A stretch of DNA of 62,612 nt from Ciborinia camelliae (Eukaryota > Ascomycota > Leotiomycetes > Helotiales > Sclerotiniaceae): positions 1,641,115 through 1,703,726 of the forward strand of contig JANPYM010000006.1 in the NCBI GenBank assembly GCA_025890175.1. The letters run 5' to 3'. Shown piece by piece: positions 26,001-39,197 of this stretch. Made by a program: the position numbers and the translations under genes. Under the pieces are notes generated by a model that had not been told where the DNA came from, searched no databases, and worked only from the letters and a program-made list of their open reading frames with translations. Each line of letters opens with the position of its first letter. The stretch's first letter is position 1.

Positions 26001-28169
26001 AACCGATGAATAAGATGTGGGGAAAGCGGAGTCACGTCAATGCCATAGTATTACGTCATAGGCCACTTAGAAAGCGGGGAGTTAGTTTTCGAATGTATAC
26101 AATCTATTGGCTTGAGAATGATATTCATTCATTATAGCGTATGTTGATTCGTGAGCCCGCGCCTTGCCAGCTGGGCAAGATGTCGCCCGCTACGCGGTAT
26201 AAATATGGCTCAGTAGACCATACTGTGATCTTCAAATGCCGCAGGACAACTAAAACTACACCGTGATAGGTACGTGTTGTAGCATCTCCGTGCGGTCTTG
26301 GTTGCTCTCGCAAGGCCTAGGACCTCGAATTTATCTTCAAATTACGTAGCAGCGAGAAGGATAATTGACGACAAACAGTATAAGATGATGATTAAAGGAC
26401 TGAATATCATTGCGTGTACTCGTCCTAATTTTCAATGTCAAGTCTTTCCACACTGCAAACTTATGAGACATAAGTTTTGTCAACTGTCGTATGTCGAGAG
26501 AGTGGGTTTTGGAAAAGCATTACAACTGCGCATGACGAGCTCTAAACGTAGTTAATATTGTTGTAACTGGTGTTTAAATACAACTGTAGCACTGTTTATA
26601 TAGAACTCGGCTCACTCGGCTGTAAAAAGAGCTCCCCACTAGCTAAAACTTACTTTCGGGACTAAAGTACGGCTCCTCATTCACTGATGCTTATTATGCT
26701 AGTAGGATCCTGCTAAGATTCACTTGCATCTCAACGCTCTTTGTAGACTAAAGAAGGTAAGTACATAAAAGGGCCCCCTTTGCTTGAAATATTGAAGTAA
26801 TAACAGGATACATGTGACAGGGTAAGACTGGGGAATGGATTCGGCACGCGAAGTCTATTTGATTCGCAACAATGAGATACTGAACTCTCTTTCTTCTCAT
26901 GTGAGGACTTAGCAACGGGCAATGTACTTTTTTGTTAACTTATTATCAACGAAATCCTATTATGTTGTTGTTTCTTTTATCTATTGCAGATAGTGAGTGC
27001 TTGCTATTCTTAAGTCCAAAGCAAGGATGACAGTGGTCGTACGTTTTTACCCATAGGACATAGCACTGCAATCACTCTTTTCCCGTGTTTGCTATACCAG
27101 TAAGTCGTAGCGGTGAAAACATTCATGGGATTACTAGTGAACTCAAAAATACGGAAGGACAGCACGTTAGAGAATATTCAAGGCAGGCTAGAAAGAAATC
27201 ACAAACAAAAACTCATATATAAGAAATCCCGAGCCAAAACGCATGTGGGAATTGCTCGATTGACCTTTGTAAAACATAAGATCGTATTCAAAAGTATTAT
27301 TGGTTTCCGTTCCCCGAAAGGGCCTCGAGTGAAATATTAGCTAGAAACACCGTCAGGTACGAGGTGTTGATAACCATGGCAGCCGACAATGACAAAGACT
27401 ATCGTTGACAACCAGGGTTAGCAACAACGATAAATTCCCAACTCGAGTAGATATGTATCATACCCAATAACTTTCCACCTGTTTAATTACAGGTTCTCGA
27501 AGCTACATGGGAAGGCAAACTCTACGTGCTGCATGCCGTGCTGCCCAAAACCACCTGAAAATAATTTCACAATTGTTCTTGAACTGGTTGCACCTTTGTT
27601 TTCACGCATATAGAGGCCTTATATAGCCTAGATACAGGGAACATTTGAATACCTACCTACCTATCGAGAAATGCGGGGTGAAGTCCCACATCACATTCAT
27701 AAGTGGCCGGTACTGAGGGAGTGAATTGTGCGGGTAAAAGGGGATGCTGCTGCAACTGATGGGGTGGGGAAGGCCGCGCACATCTATCCACTTTGGGGTA
27801 TTGATTAGCACAAACCCACAAGCAAGCGAGCAGGCCAGGGCAAGAGTCTCTATATAATGCGTTGATTGTTTCCTTCTTTCTTACAGTCATGTATCTCTCA
27901 TGGCCAATACTGAAGTCGTATGATGCCGCATCGCATCATGCACTTCCGAGGCAGATTCTAGATGGGAAACCTGTAGGCAAAGAGATTTTGAGTTGATGAC
28001 GGCCATCCCACTGAATGTTAAGGTATATAAGGATGCGTATATCTCAATGACACTGAAAAGGAAATAAGATCTCGGGATGACAACACCCTTATAAGTTAAT
28101 ATAAATGGTAACACTCCTTTTTGACTTACACCCGTGAAACAGAACATGGAGATCATAGAGTATTAATAT

Positions 28170-29255
28170 TCAATTACTATATGCTTGATCTGACGCAGTA
28201 GGGCGACTCTTGAAAAGCTTGCCAATGCCAAAACGACGTTTCTGAGGCTCTTGATGATACGGAGCCAAGGGATATACTGCTGTAGGTGCAGAATATTCAG
28301 CGCCGTTGTAACCTGATGCAACTAGTAGTCTAGCCACTCTGTATTCCGGAATTTCGCCACTAGATCACGAGAAGTCAACAATCAAGATGAGGTTCAAATA
28401 GGCCGAGGGTTTGCTCTTTGTGAAGAGTAGCAAGATGAAGTATGCCAGTGTATGCTTACATTTTGGTGCTATCTGATGCAAACGAGAAGCCCGATTTTCT
28501 GTTTTCTACTGCTGTTCTAGGTATCGGCTCTCGCTTTTCTACCACCTCGACCGATCGTGGAGGCACTGGATTTTCTTTGCCAGGTGGTTTTTCAATGGTA
28601 GCTTTTCGAGCTTGTGCTTTAGACTTCGCGATGTCTTTCTTGCTCGATTTCGGTCTTACCCAACCATCTTTTGTAGCTGGCCCGAGAGCGGTAGGTTTGG
28701 GAGACATGGCTGGAGTCCGGTCGTGATTTCGTTTTCGATGATCAAGTTTCGCCCGAGTCAGGGTATCTCGAGATGACAGTGACGAGGTAGAGTTTGAGAG
28801 TCGCTTAGAAAGACCATCGAGTGTACTGATTGCTTCTGCACGTGATTTGTTGGATAGTTGAATTAGTGCGGCTTGATCTGAAGGCTTGACTTTGCCTCGG
28901 GAGAACGAAGTTACGGCGGAGGTGAAAGCAATATTCAGTCGTGATAAAATGGTGGATAGTGATGAGCGTGCTTTCGCTGCCATAAATTCAGAATCTGTAG
29001 CTTGTAAACTTGAGGGTTATGGATCATACCATCGCCTTCTGAGAATTTAGGACCGGATTTTACAGAATCTCTTCTATATGCTTCTCGGATATCTGATCTG
29101 GATCGTTTGAATGATTTGATGAGAGGAGCTTCCTCGTGATCGGTGTCGAGAGACCCATCACTTGTCCGATGTCTCTTGCGATGAACTTTGAGCAGTCTTA
29201 TGCCGCTAGTAAAAGTATTGAGTAGTGTAGATACCAATTCATCCAGTTCACCCAT
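28170..29255 (-). CDS. Fungal protein of unknown function (310 aa)
   Basis: Three exons: 29255-29030, 28976-28460 and 28359-28170, with introns of 53 and 100 nt; the frame closes to 310 residues. I cannot name a function. The N-terminus (MGELDELVSTLLNTF) is a predicted amphipathic helix. It is followed by a Lys/Arg-rich segment and by a helical region that repeats Leu-Ser/Ser-Arg patterns (LSTILSRLNIAF to ISTLDGLSKRLSNS). The middle is basic and Ser/Pro-rich. The last exon ends with Lys-Arg-Arg-Phe-Gly-Ile-Gly-Lys-Leu-Phe-Lys. From memory, this architecture recurs in other filamentous fungi as an uncharacterised family. Exon 3 is easy to miss because exon 2 meets a stop three bases past the splice site. 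It is divergent from the coiled-coil gene at 31388, about 2.1 kb away. Confidence 0.75.
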
Positions 29256-31387
29256 GGTAGACTAAGACACAAACTGTGTTCAACGAAGTAAAAGAGACAG
29301 TTGATCTTCAGAACTTCAGAAATCCCACCAAGAAGAGGAGAAACTAATCACAGAAGCTACTAACTGATTGGAAGGCAGTTGCGGTCTTGCCGCCCGTAAT
29401 TTCTACCCCGCTTGTCAGAAATAGCCAATGGGAGGTTTGAAATAAAAGTTTGGTAAGGGTAATATATGCATGACCATGCGCATATGAAGAAAAGGTTCGT
29501 CTCTGCTCATGTATACATACACAGCTCGAGTCATCAACATTCTAGATCGTACAGAGGTCCCTTTCATTTTAGCCAATTCACAAGATTTGAATGATGAACT
29601 TGTTCATTGACATTGGGTAGTGCAATTCCCCTTTAAGGTCAAAATAGTAATGCTAACTTCCTTTGAAAGGTTGGTCATTTGAATGCCATTTTGATCTGCT
29701 GTAAAATGCATTCGACTGAAGCCAGGAACCGATGGCATCAATTTTAGGCCACGTGATACTACAACGTGAACGCATAACGCAGGATGGGGCCATTGACAGC
29801 TAGGCGGCACAAGAAGGGTTTTTATTTTGACAATTTTGGGGGTCTGATGTTTAACAACAGATCAGTGAAATATCATCTAGACAAATGAAGGGGGGTTTGG
29901 GAAAGATGAAGCTCTGAATCACGTGGAGTGAGTTGTCAAATGAGACCAAAATGTCTCAGATTGTTCTGGATCTGGACACAAGCCCTCCGGACAACGGACC
30001 ACCCACACAAGAACATCATCTTGTCAACGTGGGGGGTACCTTATCAGGATAATTCTGTTCCACCTAGATATTGCGACCAACGGACCTGCCGATTCAAAGC
30101 AGTGTAGCAGGAGAATATCTTATCACATACTTCTGTAAGGTTACACCCCAATCGAAAGCTGCCTGATGTTTCTGAATTATTGATCGGCATGGTGTGCGTG
30201 AGGATGGGGGATGGGGGATGGGACGGAGGTGCCATCTCTTGCGGGATTTTTCAGTCCCACCCAAAACAACATTCGATATCGGAGGCGAGGGACTGGCTAC
30301 GAGCCACAGACCCCACGTTTCTCCTACAGCGTTGCACAATTCGTGATTCGATTTTCGCTATCTTGGGGGATTGGATGATAGGCTCAATGAAGATCAAGTC
30401 TATAAAGGGGAACTTGGCATTTTTTCTTTAGTGTCGCATTTACATGCGTGTGTATATTGTAGTTCTCCAGATCGGTCACAATGTGACTAAATATCCGGGA
30501 TTTCGGAGTAACCAGTTCGGCATCAATCTGGTTGCAAAGCCCTGTAGCCTCTTCCCAGATTACACGGCAGCATGTTGCTGTCGCGTAGTTGATAAGAGAC
30601 CCTTCATGACAATATATGTGGTGTAGCTCTCATGTAATCAGCTCCTATAGTATCAGCTTGGTTGTATAGGTAAGGAAAATAACGTACATGTACGGGTTGA
30701 CTTGAATTATTTGAAGCCAGAAAAAGAAATTTACGGGACGAACCGCTTGACCGTTTTGCTTTAGAATAATATACCTGGTGACCCAAGGGACTTCTAAATG
30801 CTTGCAATATTTAGTACAAACGTGGGGTTGGCCCCAGTATCCCACAGTTCCCACCTCGCTGCATAACTCTATCTTACGATATGATTTTCTCTCTTTATCC
30901 CTTTCAGGAACAGAAAGATTGAAATGGAGCACAGAAGTATTCCATATGAGGTTTAATTAATCCGAATAGGTGGTTTCGTTTCACCCGCGTTGGTCATACA
31001 GGTTAAAATGGCTGGGGTGCTTATCTTTAAACCTTGTATATATCCTTTTGCTTTTGCACGATTTCTTATTGATAACCCCATCCTAACTAACTTCAAATAT
31101 AAACCAGAACGTTCTCCACATTATGAAATATACTTTACCGAATTTCGAGGCTCTTCCTGTACCATAAAAGATTGATTAGCTCATGGAACCCAAAGCACGT
31201 CAATAACATATTGGGACGTGTAAAGAGCAATCGAAACTGTCATTCAACGGATGAGCATTGTCGGAATTCTGCAATCCTTCACTCTAGCACCAAGGAATCG
31301 AAAACTTATCCATTAAACTATATTAGACACTGATGTCTAGTTTCCTTCTCGAGAGTCAAAGTTCTTATAGAGTTAGATGCTACGAGC
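29256..31387. other. Divergent intergenic region between two unknown-function genes
   Basis: No coding signal was found. It is presumably the promoter space of the two divergent genes at 28170-29255 and 31388-32943. I see no repeats or motifs worth assigning. Confidence 0.4.
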
Positions 31388-32943
31388 ATGTTCGAGCCCC
31401 ATTGCGGAAAAACTACAATCGATGATTCACATCTTCCCAAGGGTGGTTGCAGGTTCATTTTGCTTCATCCCCAATCAAAGCAGCTGCGATGTGCGTGCGT
31501 TGGTTTTGCATTAAATCGATCCATTCCAGGGAGTTCGTGTCATTGCGGGCACCAGGCAGTATATCACAATTCAGACCCAGAATCTTCTGATAGAGAAGAA
31601 GTCGATGCCTTGAGACTGAGGATTAGTACTCTCGAGGAAGAGCTGGATAGAGAACGACGTATAGGAAGAGGTGGCTTGTTTGATCGGCTCATACGATTAG
31701 AAGAGCTTGTGGAAAAAGGAAATTTGGAACGCGAAGTGGAAATACGGAGCGTTCATCGTGGTATCAGTGGACTTTGGCAGAACGTTGATCTCTTGAATAA
31801 GCGAACACCATATTACGATGATCGAATCGAGGGATTAGTTGATGATGTCCATAGAATTCATGCTAGGATGATTGAGGTCGACGATGCTTCGATGCGAGTA
31901 GAAGATAAAGTCGATGCTCTTGAAAATATCTCGACACGGATCCCCACGACCCCGAAGCGACCTACACGAAGAAAAGCATCTACACCTCCTGCTACCAACA
32001 TGGAAGTGGCAATCCAAGACTCGACAAAGTCTTGGCAAGGTGGTGTTTTAGGAGGAGATTTGAGAATGCCCATAAATGGTTATACATCAGGTCAGGAATT
32101 CCCGGAAAGAGATCTTTCGGGTGATCGGTGCGGAACCAATTCATGGACTGTACACATCTCCCTCATGCCCACATCATCTCAACCTTTCCCTTTCGAGAAG
32201 GACACTGCAGCTTATAAAAGATGCCTATCTCGAGGGTTACATCGAAAGATAGTTGTGTCTGACACAAATGGTGATTCCTTCAAAAAGGCAGTAAATTCTG
32301 CATTTGAGCCAGTCTTGCGGGGAAGGCCTTGGCAACCACTTGTTGCCAAGATCTGTAGTGTTGGGAACTTAAGAAACCTTCCGATGCTTCGACAACTAGA
32401 TACACAGCTGGTGAGTATGCTCTTAAGTTCTTCGCCTTCATACACAAGCTATTACCTATCCAGTCAATACTGATTCAAAATGAACAGATCTTTAGTGACT
32501 ATGATGTTGAGTTTTTGAAGAAACATTGCGCTGTCCTGGACGGATGTGGCAGGATTGAGGACTTATATATCGCTATGCTCGAAGATACAATACCGTGGGT
32601 CGAACTCCGCGAAGTCGAGCCATTCCTTCCAGGATTAGAATCTGCATGGTCCCACGACACATATCTAGATGGACCACGGCCGGATACACCTCCTCAAGCA
32701 TCGGAAGTTGAGTTTAGTGAAACCACAGCATCTGAAAAATGGTCCTCGGGCGATACGTTACCATCCTTGCCAGCTATTGAGAATTCTTCATCGAGCATGA
32801 AGTTAAAAAGACACGCATCAAGGATTTCGAGAACCCCAAGCTTCGGCTCTTCAACCGAGGAAGAAAATTCCAGGACGAAATTGAGGCAACTTTGCAATGG
32901 TGCAGGTGTGGATCTTGTTGGCAGATGTGCTGAAATTGTTTGA
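31388..32943 (+). CDS. Cys-rich N-terminus plus coiled-coil fungal protein of unknown function
   Basis: Two exons, 31388-32410 and 32488-32943, separated by a GTGAGT-to-AACAG intron of 77 nt; 492 residues. The N-terminal 60 residues hold six Cys (6, 21, 35, 37, 51, 53) and His residues in a CxC...CHCGH arrangement, suggesting a small zinc-binding unit. Residues about 70-190 are strongly heptad-patterned and acidic/basic, so a coiled coil is likely. A folded C-terminal part follows, with Trp/His-rich segments (TNSWTVHISLMP, GRPWQPLVAKIC), and then a Ser-rich tail ending DLVGRCAEIV. No enzyme motif is visible. It may act as a structural or signalling adaptor, but that is a guess. Confidence 0.75.
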
Positions 32944-33713
32944 TGAATATATCGGATATTTGTCGGAAGTCTTGGAGACTCTAGTTACAATTATATTCAG
33001 TTCAAATGGGGATACCGATATAGTGTTCAACAAAGATCATCACTCTATGAAGCAGGCAGGATACTCAGTTTGAACTTAGAGGCTCAAACAGTAGGGTCGG
33101 AAGTCTTAGGAGGATCAAACACAATGATCAATGTGATTTTAGACACTACAATGATCAAGTATTTGCGAAATGCTTCTCAAATAGAGAATGTGTGTCACCT
33201 GCATAAAGATTGTAGACCAGAGGTCTGCATTATCCCTTTTAGAGGAAGTTAGCCAGCAGGATAAAAGAGAATCAAAGACAATCCATCAAACCATCTGTAT
33301 TTCCAGCATGCTCATGTGAAGCAACGATGTAGGCAGCAATTCGAAGCTTAATTTGAAATAATGTTTTAAGCGCCCTTGATTTACCATGGAATGCAATGGA
33401 ATGATGTACCTAGCACTCCAGTCCTCAGTTTAACAATTCAGATATACTCTATTCAAGAATGGAGATGTAGGTTAGATACGAAGGTATATACTCTGGTATC
33501 TTCTCCTTGGTACATCAATCTGCTCCGGTACACTGTGCAGAGAAATTAACCCTTTGTTAAGATTTCCTATCTCCTATCTCCTTTCATCTTAAATAGACAT
33601 CTCATGCAAGTCCTATGGCGAGCAATCTTATGATGCATAATTCTGCAAGGCTACCACTTCATCTGCATCCTTCGGGTGAATGACTAGGTAAGAAGATCAA
33701 GAAGTAGGTACTA
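32944..33713. other. Intergenic, 3' flank of the coiled-coil gene
   Basis: The sequence just after the stop has an open frame of about 45 codons in another phase (LKLFDEYIGYLSEVLETL), which could be an alternative 3' exon. I could not find an intron of normal length linking it to the gene. Otherwise featureless up to the AT-rich element. Confidence 0.35.
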
Positions 33714-34429
33714 CAGTCAATTTCAATCAAACCTAACAAATCTTTTAGAAAAAGATAAATATTGAAAAAATAAAACTTTTTTTATATCAAAATATACACA
33801 TTTTCAAGCTGAATTTAATGATATAAAAATAAATAAAAAATTCTTTTGAAAAGGATTTTAAAACCCTTAAAAACAAAACTTCAAAATCTGAACTGTCGTC
33901 ACGTGATCGTCTGATCTCTTATATAAGCTATATCAGATCGACGATGCCACTTACGTATAATCTAATTAGATTATTCGATTCGTTTAACTTTCCTCTATCA
34001 TTTTATACTATTTAAATCCCAAAAAATTGAAAATTTAATAATATCACATGATTTACTTTTTTTTACTTTTTTTCTTTTCTCTTTTTTTATATTATTAAAA
34101 TTATTATAAAAATTTTAATTTTTTTAATATAGAATATACAGATTTTAAAGCTGATTTCAATACTATAAAAATATTTATAAACTTTTTATATAAAAGATTT
34201 TAAAATCAAAAAATCAAAAAATCAAAAATTTAAAATCTAAACTGTCGTCACGTGACATCCCCGGGGTTCTTATATATTAAATATTAAATCAACCCTATAT
34301 CGAATTTCAATTATTATTATATATTTGAACTTTTCTAATTAATCTATATATTTTGATATAAAAAAGATTTCATTTCTTTAATATTTCATTTTTTCTAAAA
34401 AATTTGTTAGGTTTGATTGAAATTGACTG
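33714..34429. mobile_element. 716-bp AT-rich TIR element, non-autonomous DNA transposon
   Basis: Terminal inverted repeats begin CAGTCAATTTCAATCAAACC and match over about 29 bases at both ends. TA duplications sit at 33712-33713 and 34430-34431. The interior is strongly AT-biased and contains two diverged direct copies of a block of about 150 bp. Each block ends in CTGTCGTCACGTGA and a TTATATA box (near 33888-33925 and 34240-34275). No transposase frame survives. The AT bias with intact ends suggests RIP or long decay of a Tc1/mariner-type element. Confidence 0.8.
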
Positions 34430-34666
34430 TAGGTAGTATTGGAACGCATAATTAGTCAATCCTTCCGATATGCGCAATTAAAATGCAGAAGCTTAACACA
34501 TAACTATTTTCTTCTTTGTGCGCTCCAAAGTTTTGCACGGAGCATACGAGATATGGTGTATTGAAACCTTTAAGAGGTTGAATGTTCACGAAGTGCTCAA
34601 AATTCCCGTAATAGCCTCAGGCATTAATTGACAAGGCTACCTCCACTTGGCAACCGTAGGGGTACC

Positions 34667-34996
34667 TCAAAAATAGACTAATAACATGATGATCCCCGGT
34701 CTGAGGGGCAGACAAAACCTCAGCCTAGTGAACAACGACATATCTTCAAATACTAGGTACAGCTTTTGCCTCATCAACAATTCTTCATAAGGAGTAGGTA
34801 CGACTGGAGTATTTACAAAATCGATACGATTCTTTAAAAAATACTTCAGATTCTCTCTCTCTTCATATGAATATATTCTTTCTGTCTTTGCTTTAGTTGT
34901 CTTCTCTGAATCCGACAGTTTCGCAATTTCCATTTTGTACAACTCTTTCTCCACCACAACCCGTACACAACAACAACAACATTGCATGACTACCAC
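34667..34996 (-). CDS. Small hypothetical ORF (up to 109 aa)
   Basis: The open frame has natural-looking composition in its middle part (MEIAKLSDSEKTTKAK, then YSYEERENLKYFLKNR). It starts with a Cys5 run that comes from a CAA/GTT trinucleotide repeat, so translation could instead begin at the Met of MEIAKL. No domain is recognised. It lies just outside the 716-bp element and is divergent from the F-box gene, whose ATG is 186 bases away. It may be a fragment of a longer decayed gene. Confidence 0.3.
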   Translation of the reverse strand: MVVMQCCCCCVRVVVEKELYKMEIAKLSDSEKTTKAKTERIYSYEERENLKYFLKNRIDFVNTPVVPTPYEELLMRQKLYLVFEDMSLFTRLRFCLPLRPGIIMLLVYF

Positions 34997-35181
34997 GCAA
35001 TTGCAATTGTCAACAAATTTAAGAGAGCCAGCTTTGGTCTTACTTTGAGCAAAAGACTTTTTATAGTTGTGCGCGTCAAATAAACGCCATCAAGGTCGCG
35101 TCTTCTTCCTTTGCTTTTTCAATTGCAGCCTTGCGATTGTGATTGCGTACTTTGATTATAAGTCCGATATTCTCACATACA

Positions 35182-37934
35182 ATGGACATAGATTCTCCAA
35201 AGCGTCGAAAGCTTAAGAGATCTTTCTCCGAGATGCAGACTTCCAAGGGTAAAGGCAAAGGAAAGGGAACACAGACATCCAGTATGTATAAGCGTCCATC
35301 TTCATGCTTCAATTTATTGACTAAAATAGGAAAAAGTGGTTGGATATCCAATAAGATCCCGGTGGAAATCTTCAACCTCATAATCAAGCACCTCCCTCGA
35401 TCTACCATTCAAAATATGCGACTAGTGAATCATGAGTTTGAAGCGAACGTATCCGAATACCTCTTTAAATATGTTGTGGTTCCATTTAGGCCAGAGATCT
35501 ATGGCATCACTTCCGAGCCTTCCACTTGCCAGAGTTCAGTTATGCTACAAGACAAGGGCATGCGTATATTTCAAGGTATATGATCAATAGCTGTGTTTGA
35601 ATTTTGGCATTGCTGACATTTATTAGGTTTTGGTCGGCACATAAAACACTTTGCCATGTGTATGTCAATTCACCCCCCTCAAGTCTTTACAAAATTCTAA
35701 CATTTCATTCAGCTTTCGAAGTTGATCTTGCAAAGTTGACCAATCCTCCTGTAAAACATGATCATGATACTATCACAACTTTCTGGGGTGTCTACAAATG
35801 GCCATTCCAGCAATACAATAGATATGCACAATTGGAAGGTCTCGAACAGAAAGCTGATGAAACTCGAACCATGACAAAAGCACTTCAATTCATCAAAACA
35901 GCCGAAGAGCTTGGCCTATCTATTGATGGAGGATTGGGTTGGTTAGCCGGACCAGATATCAACGAAAAAGTTGTTGAGCGTGGCGAAAAGGCGGTAGTTT
36001 TTGGATCATCGAGATTTGTTCCAGAACCTAAGCCAGAGCAAAGCGCACGAACTTCACGTTCCAGATATAAGCCATTTCGCACAGAACTCTCCTCCGGGAC
36101 ACGTTCGATCATTCAACGAATGTTGCATGAAGTGGGATATAGTAACCATCTATTGGATCGGTCTTTCGGTGATGCTCGTTCTGACGAGGGTCAGGCAGGG
36201 TCAGATGCGGGTCCTGTTAGCCGGTTAACGCGGGGACGACGACGCCGTCATGCACCAGCCCTTCCTTACACTGACTTTGAAGAAGGTCTCGCTCGTATGC
36301 TCGGAGATCATTTCCGAAACGGCTCTTCTGCAGTAATAGAAGACGAGGATGAAGATGAGGATGAAGATGAGGATGAGGATGATATACTTTCATCTGAAGG
36401 TGAAGGTGAAGCTGACGGTGACGGTCAAGTCGAAGGTGGTCGCGTTACCGTGGCCAATTTGGAGAGTATCAGTGATCAAACATTGACCTCCCGGGCCCCT
36501 TTTAACGTCGGGGAAAGCGATGAGGATGATAATGACAGGGCTAGTGATTGCAGGCAAAAGCCGAACCTTTTTCCTCTAAGGCCAAACGAACTTACTGGCG
36601 CACAAAAGGAAATGTTACTTGAACTCGAATGGGCTCAACGAGCATTCATGCAAACCTTTACTATTGCCGTCATCGATAGTCCAACCACATTTGTCGACGT
36701 TAAGAAGCTTACCATTGCACGCTTGCCCAACGCACACTTGCCGAATCTTGTCCGCGATGATTTCTGGAAGAGCCTTCCAAACTTGAATTTTCTCTCACTG
36801 GGCGTAATTCCTGACTGGCGAGAGCTTATCAAACTTCCGACCAGCTGGGTTCAGGATAACAGGTTACTTCCATCTAAGGCTGTCGCTACTGTCTTTCAAC
36901 TCCTTTTGAAGCAAATCTCTCAACGGAAGAACATCACGTCCTTACATTTTGAATGGATTTGTGGAGGGGAGTATGCTCCCGGACTCTTCTGCCGAAACCA
37001 GCATGTACTTGCTGCTCCTGTGGTATCAGAGTCAATCAAGATGGTCAACAGAGCTGAGGATATAGAGGTCTTGCCGCTCCCTTATATCGAAAGTCTATCT
37101 TTGAAGAATTGTTGGTTAAGCCCTCATATCTTCATGCGATTTATCACAGAGCTCAAGCGATGCAACCTTCAATACTTGAAACTCGATTCCATTTCACTAA
37201 CTGCGTTTGTTCGACCTGGGGTGCGTCCAACGCCTCATACAAACAATGCCCAAAATGCTTTGGCACAAGCTATGGCGGTAAATATGGGTATCGTCAATCA
37301 TCTTGTGCCACCCCCTGGTTGGATTGCTGGGATTCAGCCTGCCGCACCTGTTCCAGGACCGCCAGCACCAGCATTGCCGCCAGCACCCCCGTTACCAGTA
37401 GTTGTTAATAATCCAAATGCCCAACCCGACTGGCTTAATGAACCTCTCCCGGGTTCTTGGGCTCACGTCATTGATAATTTGACCCCTGGTAACAGATTAG
37501 CAGATTTGCGTTACGCTGTTGCTGGAGAACTTGGAGAGGAACCTGAACCTAAAGAGAAAAGTGGTTTCAAAAAGCTAGTTTTTACGTCATGTGGATATGT
37601 TCGACTTCCTCTTGACTTTGATCAATCGGCACTCATTAGTGATGGTTTCGATCAGCGAGGATTGACAACTGCGAGAATCTCAAAAAGAATTAATGACTAT
37701 GAAAGTTTGATGATGAAGTCAAACGATAGTTTTCTAGGTTCAATCACAAACACGATGAGAGATACCGAAATTAGCACTCTTGAGAATGCCTGGAATATGA
37801 CTCTCGGTTGGGGCTTACCTAGTTCGGAGCAAATGATCGAAGCAAAGCACGATGGAATCACACATGCAGGTGTTGGGAGATTCAATGGATCCATTGAAGC
37901 TGCAGTTCCTGACACAGATATCACAGATCTATAA
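35182..37934 (+). CDS. F-box protein with acidic insert
   Basis: Predicted substrate receptor of an SCF-type ubiquitin ligase, 882 residues. Exons are 35182-35575, 35627-35659 (only 33 nt) and 35713-37934; both introns are GT-AG and the second has a CTAAC branch site. The F-box lies at about residues 58-90 (ISNKIPVEIFNLIIKHLPRS). It is followed by FGRHIKHFAMSFEVDLAKL, formed only after splicing the micro-exon. Next come a conserved-looking block (YKWPFQQYNRY, ADETRTM, ELGLSIDGGLGWLAGPD), a run of alternating Glu/Asp around residues 345-365, leucine-rich segments (LNFLSLGVIPD, YIESLSLKNCWLSP, LQYLKLDSISL) and a Pro/Ala-rich loop. The Met at 35182 was chosen over 35143 because it sits next to a basic nuclear-type segment. 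Targets are unknown. Confidence 0.8.
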
Positions 37935-39146
37935 GTTCAATTTTTTTCAAGAGTACAAATTGTAATATTGTTGTTGGTATACTAATTATGGCTGCTGGTT
38001 TTGAAGTAATTTCTTTTGGATGTGTTGGTATCGGATAAAGATCTTACAGGAACCATGATAGTGGGTACTCTTGGGGCAGATCTTTTCTCCCATACACACA
38101 TATCTCTTGTTTACAGCTACTTTTTTCTTTTCGTTTTTCTTTGGTCAGGGTAGGGGGGACATTATGGCATGGCATGATATGATACAGGATAACATACGGG
38201 TTCTTGATATTGTTTCATATTTGCATACTCGGTTGCATACTAGGGTAAATGACTGGTCTCACGGCTTTTTACGATGGCTAATTTGGGACTTTGACTTGGA
38301 AGGAATCACTTTCATGGGGGAATTTGATACGACAGAGTGAATACACATTTGCTACAAGATAAATGTATGGATGGGAATATGATCGTGGGATACGCTCTTT
38401 TAATCTTCAGACAGATTCAAAATTTTTACACAGCGACACTTCGACAGCTATGACATGTATCACTAGGAGTTCCAAGAGGGTAAAGTTGGTGATATCTGAT
38501 ACTACGGTTGAGATATCTTTGGCGTCTCTCCTTGCTTCTCAGATACCTCCTACTTCTACAGTACTCGAGGCTCCTGTTATTCCAAGCTCCATTCTTCTAA
38601 TGTCAGGTTTTTCTTCTACCTGGAAGAAGGTTTCCCTGGAGCTGCTATCTTCGAGTTAAGGAAGAAATTTCAAACATTAAGAAGACTTTGGAGTTGCATA
38701 TGACGAGTATTACATGACGATTTGCAGAAGGAATACGAGAGAGATATTATCAAGGGTTGTTTTTCCCTCTCAAGATGGCAGAAAACACATACGAAGCGCT
38801 ATCCGTAAAGGGTGAAGAGGTTTCTTGAATACAGGTCTCTCACAGCTCGTGAGGAACATATGCAGGCTTTACAAGAAGATGATAAACTGGGAGCATCACT
38901 TTTATAGTTTCGTCTGCAGAGAATGGGTTCCTTTTACTCTGTATTATTTGTAAGATTACTGTATAGCGTAGTACATGAATGAAAAATCTATAAAATGAAT
39001 TGCGATGTGTATATGTGATCTCTGAAGCTCTGAAGCCACTTTGATAACATTATTTCAGTGGATCTAGTAATATATAAAGGAATGATGGAAATCCCATTCA
39101 TCGTTGCTCATTACAGTGATGAGTTTCATTTTTGATTGCGTATGAC

Positions 39147-39197
39147 CCTCCCTTTTTTCCTTTCCTTTTCCTTTCCCTTTCCCTTTCCCTTTCCCTC
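39147..39197. repeat. (CCCTTT)n polypyrimidine satellite
   Basis: A C/T-only run with hexanucleotide CCCTTT periodicity at its right half; one strand is purely pyrimidine. Confidence 0.85.

Larger units (their letters stand above)
14940..28169. other. Gene-poor region of about 13 kb
   Basis: I find no gene with a recognisable product here. Open frames are short and mostly overlap repeats. The region contains a MITE, two tandem-repeat arrays, a dispersed TATA-bearing repeat (each listed separately) and many isolated TATATAA-like words. Composition is ordinary (about 40% GC), unlike the AT island further right, so strong RIP is not evident. Small secreted-protein genes with several introns, or non-coding RNA genes, could be missed by eye. 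Confidence 0.45.

Noticed and set aside
32944..33075. Extra 3' exon for the coiled-coil gene
   Set aside because: The reading frame is open, but the only possible intron would be about 25 nt, too short for normal splicing.
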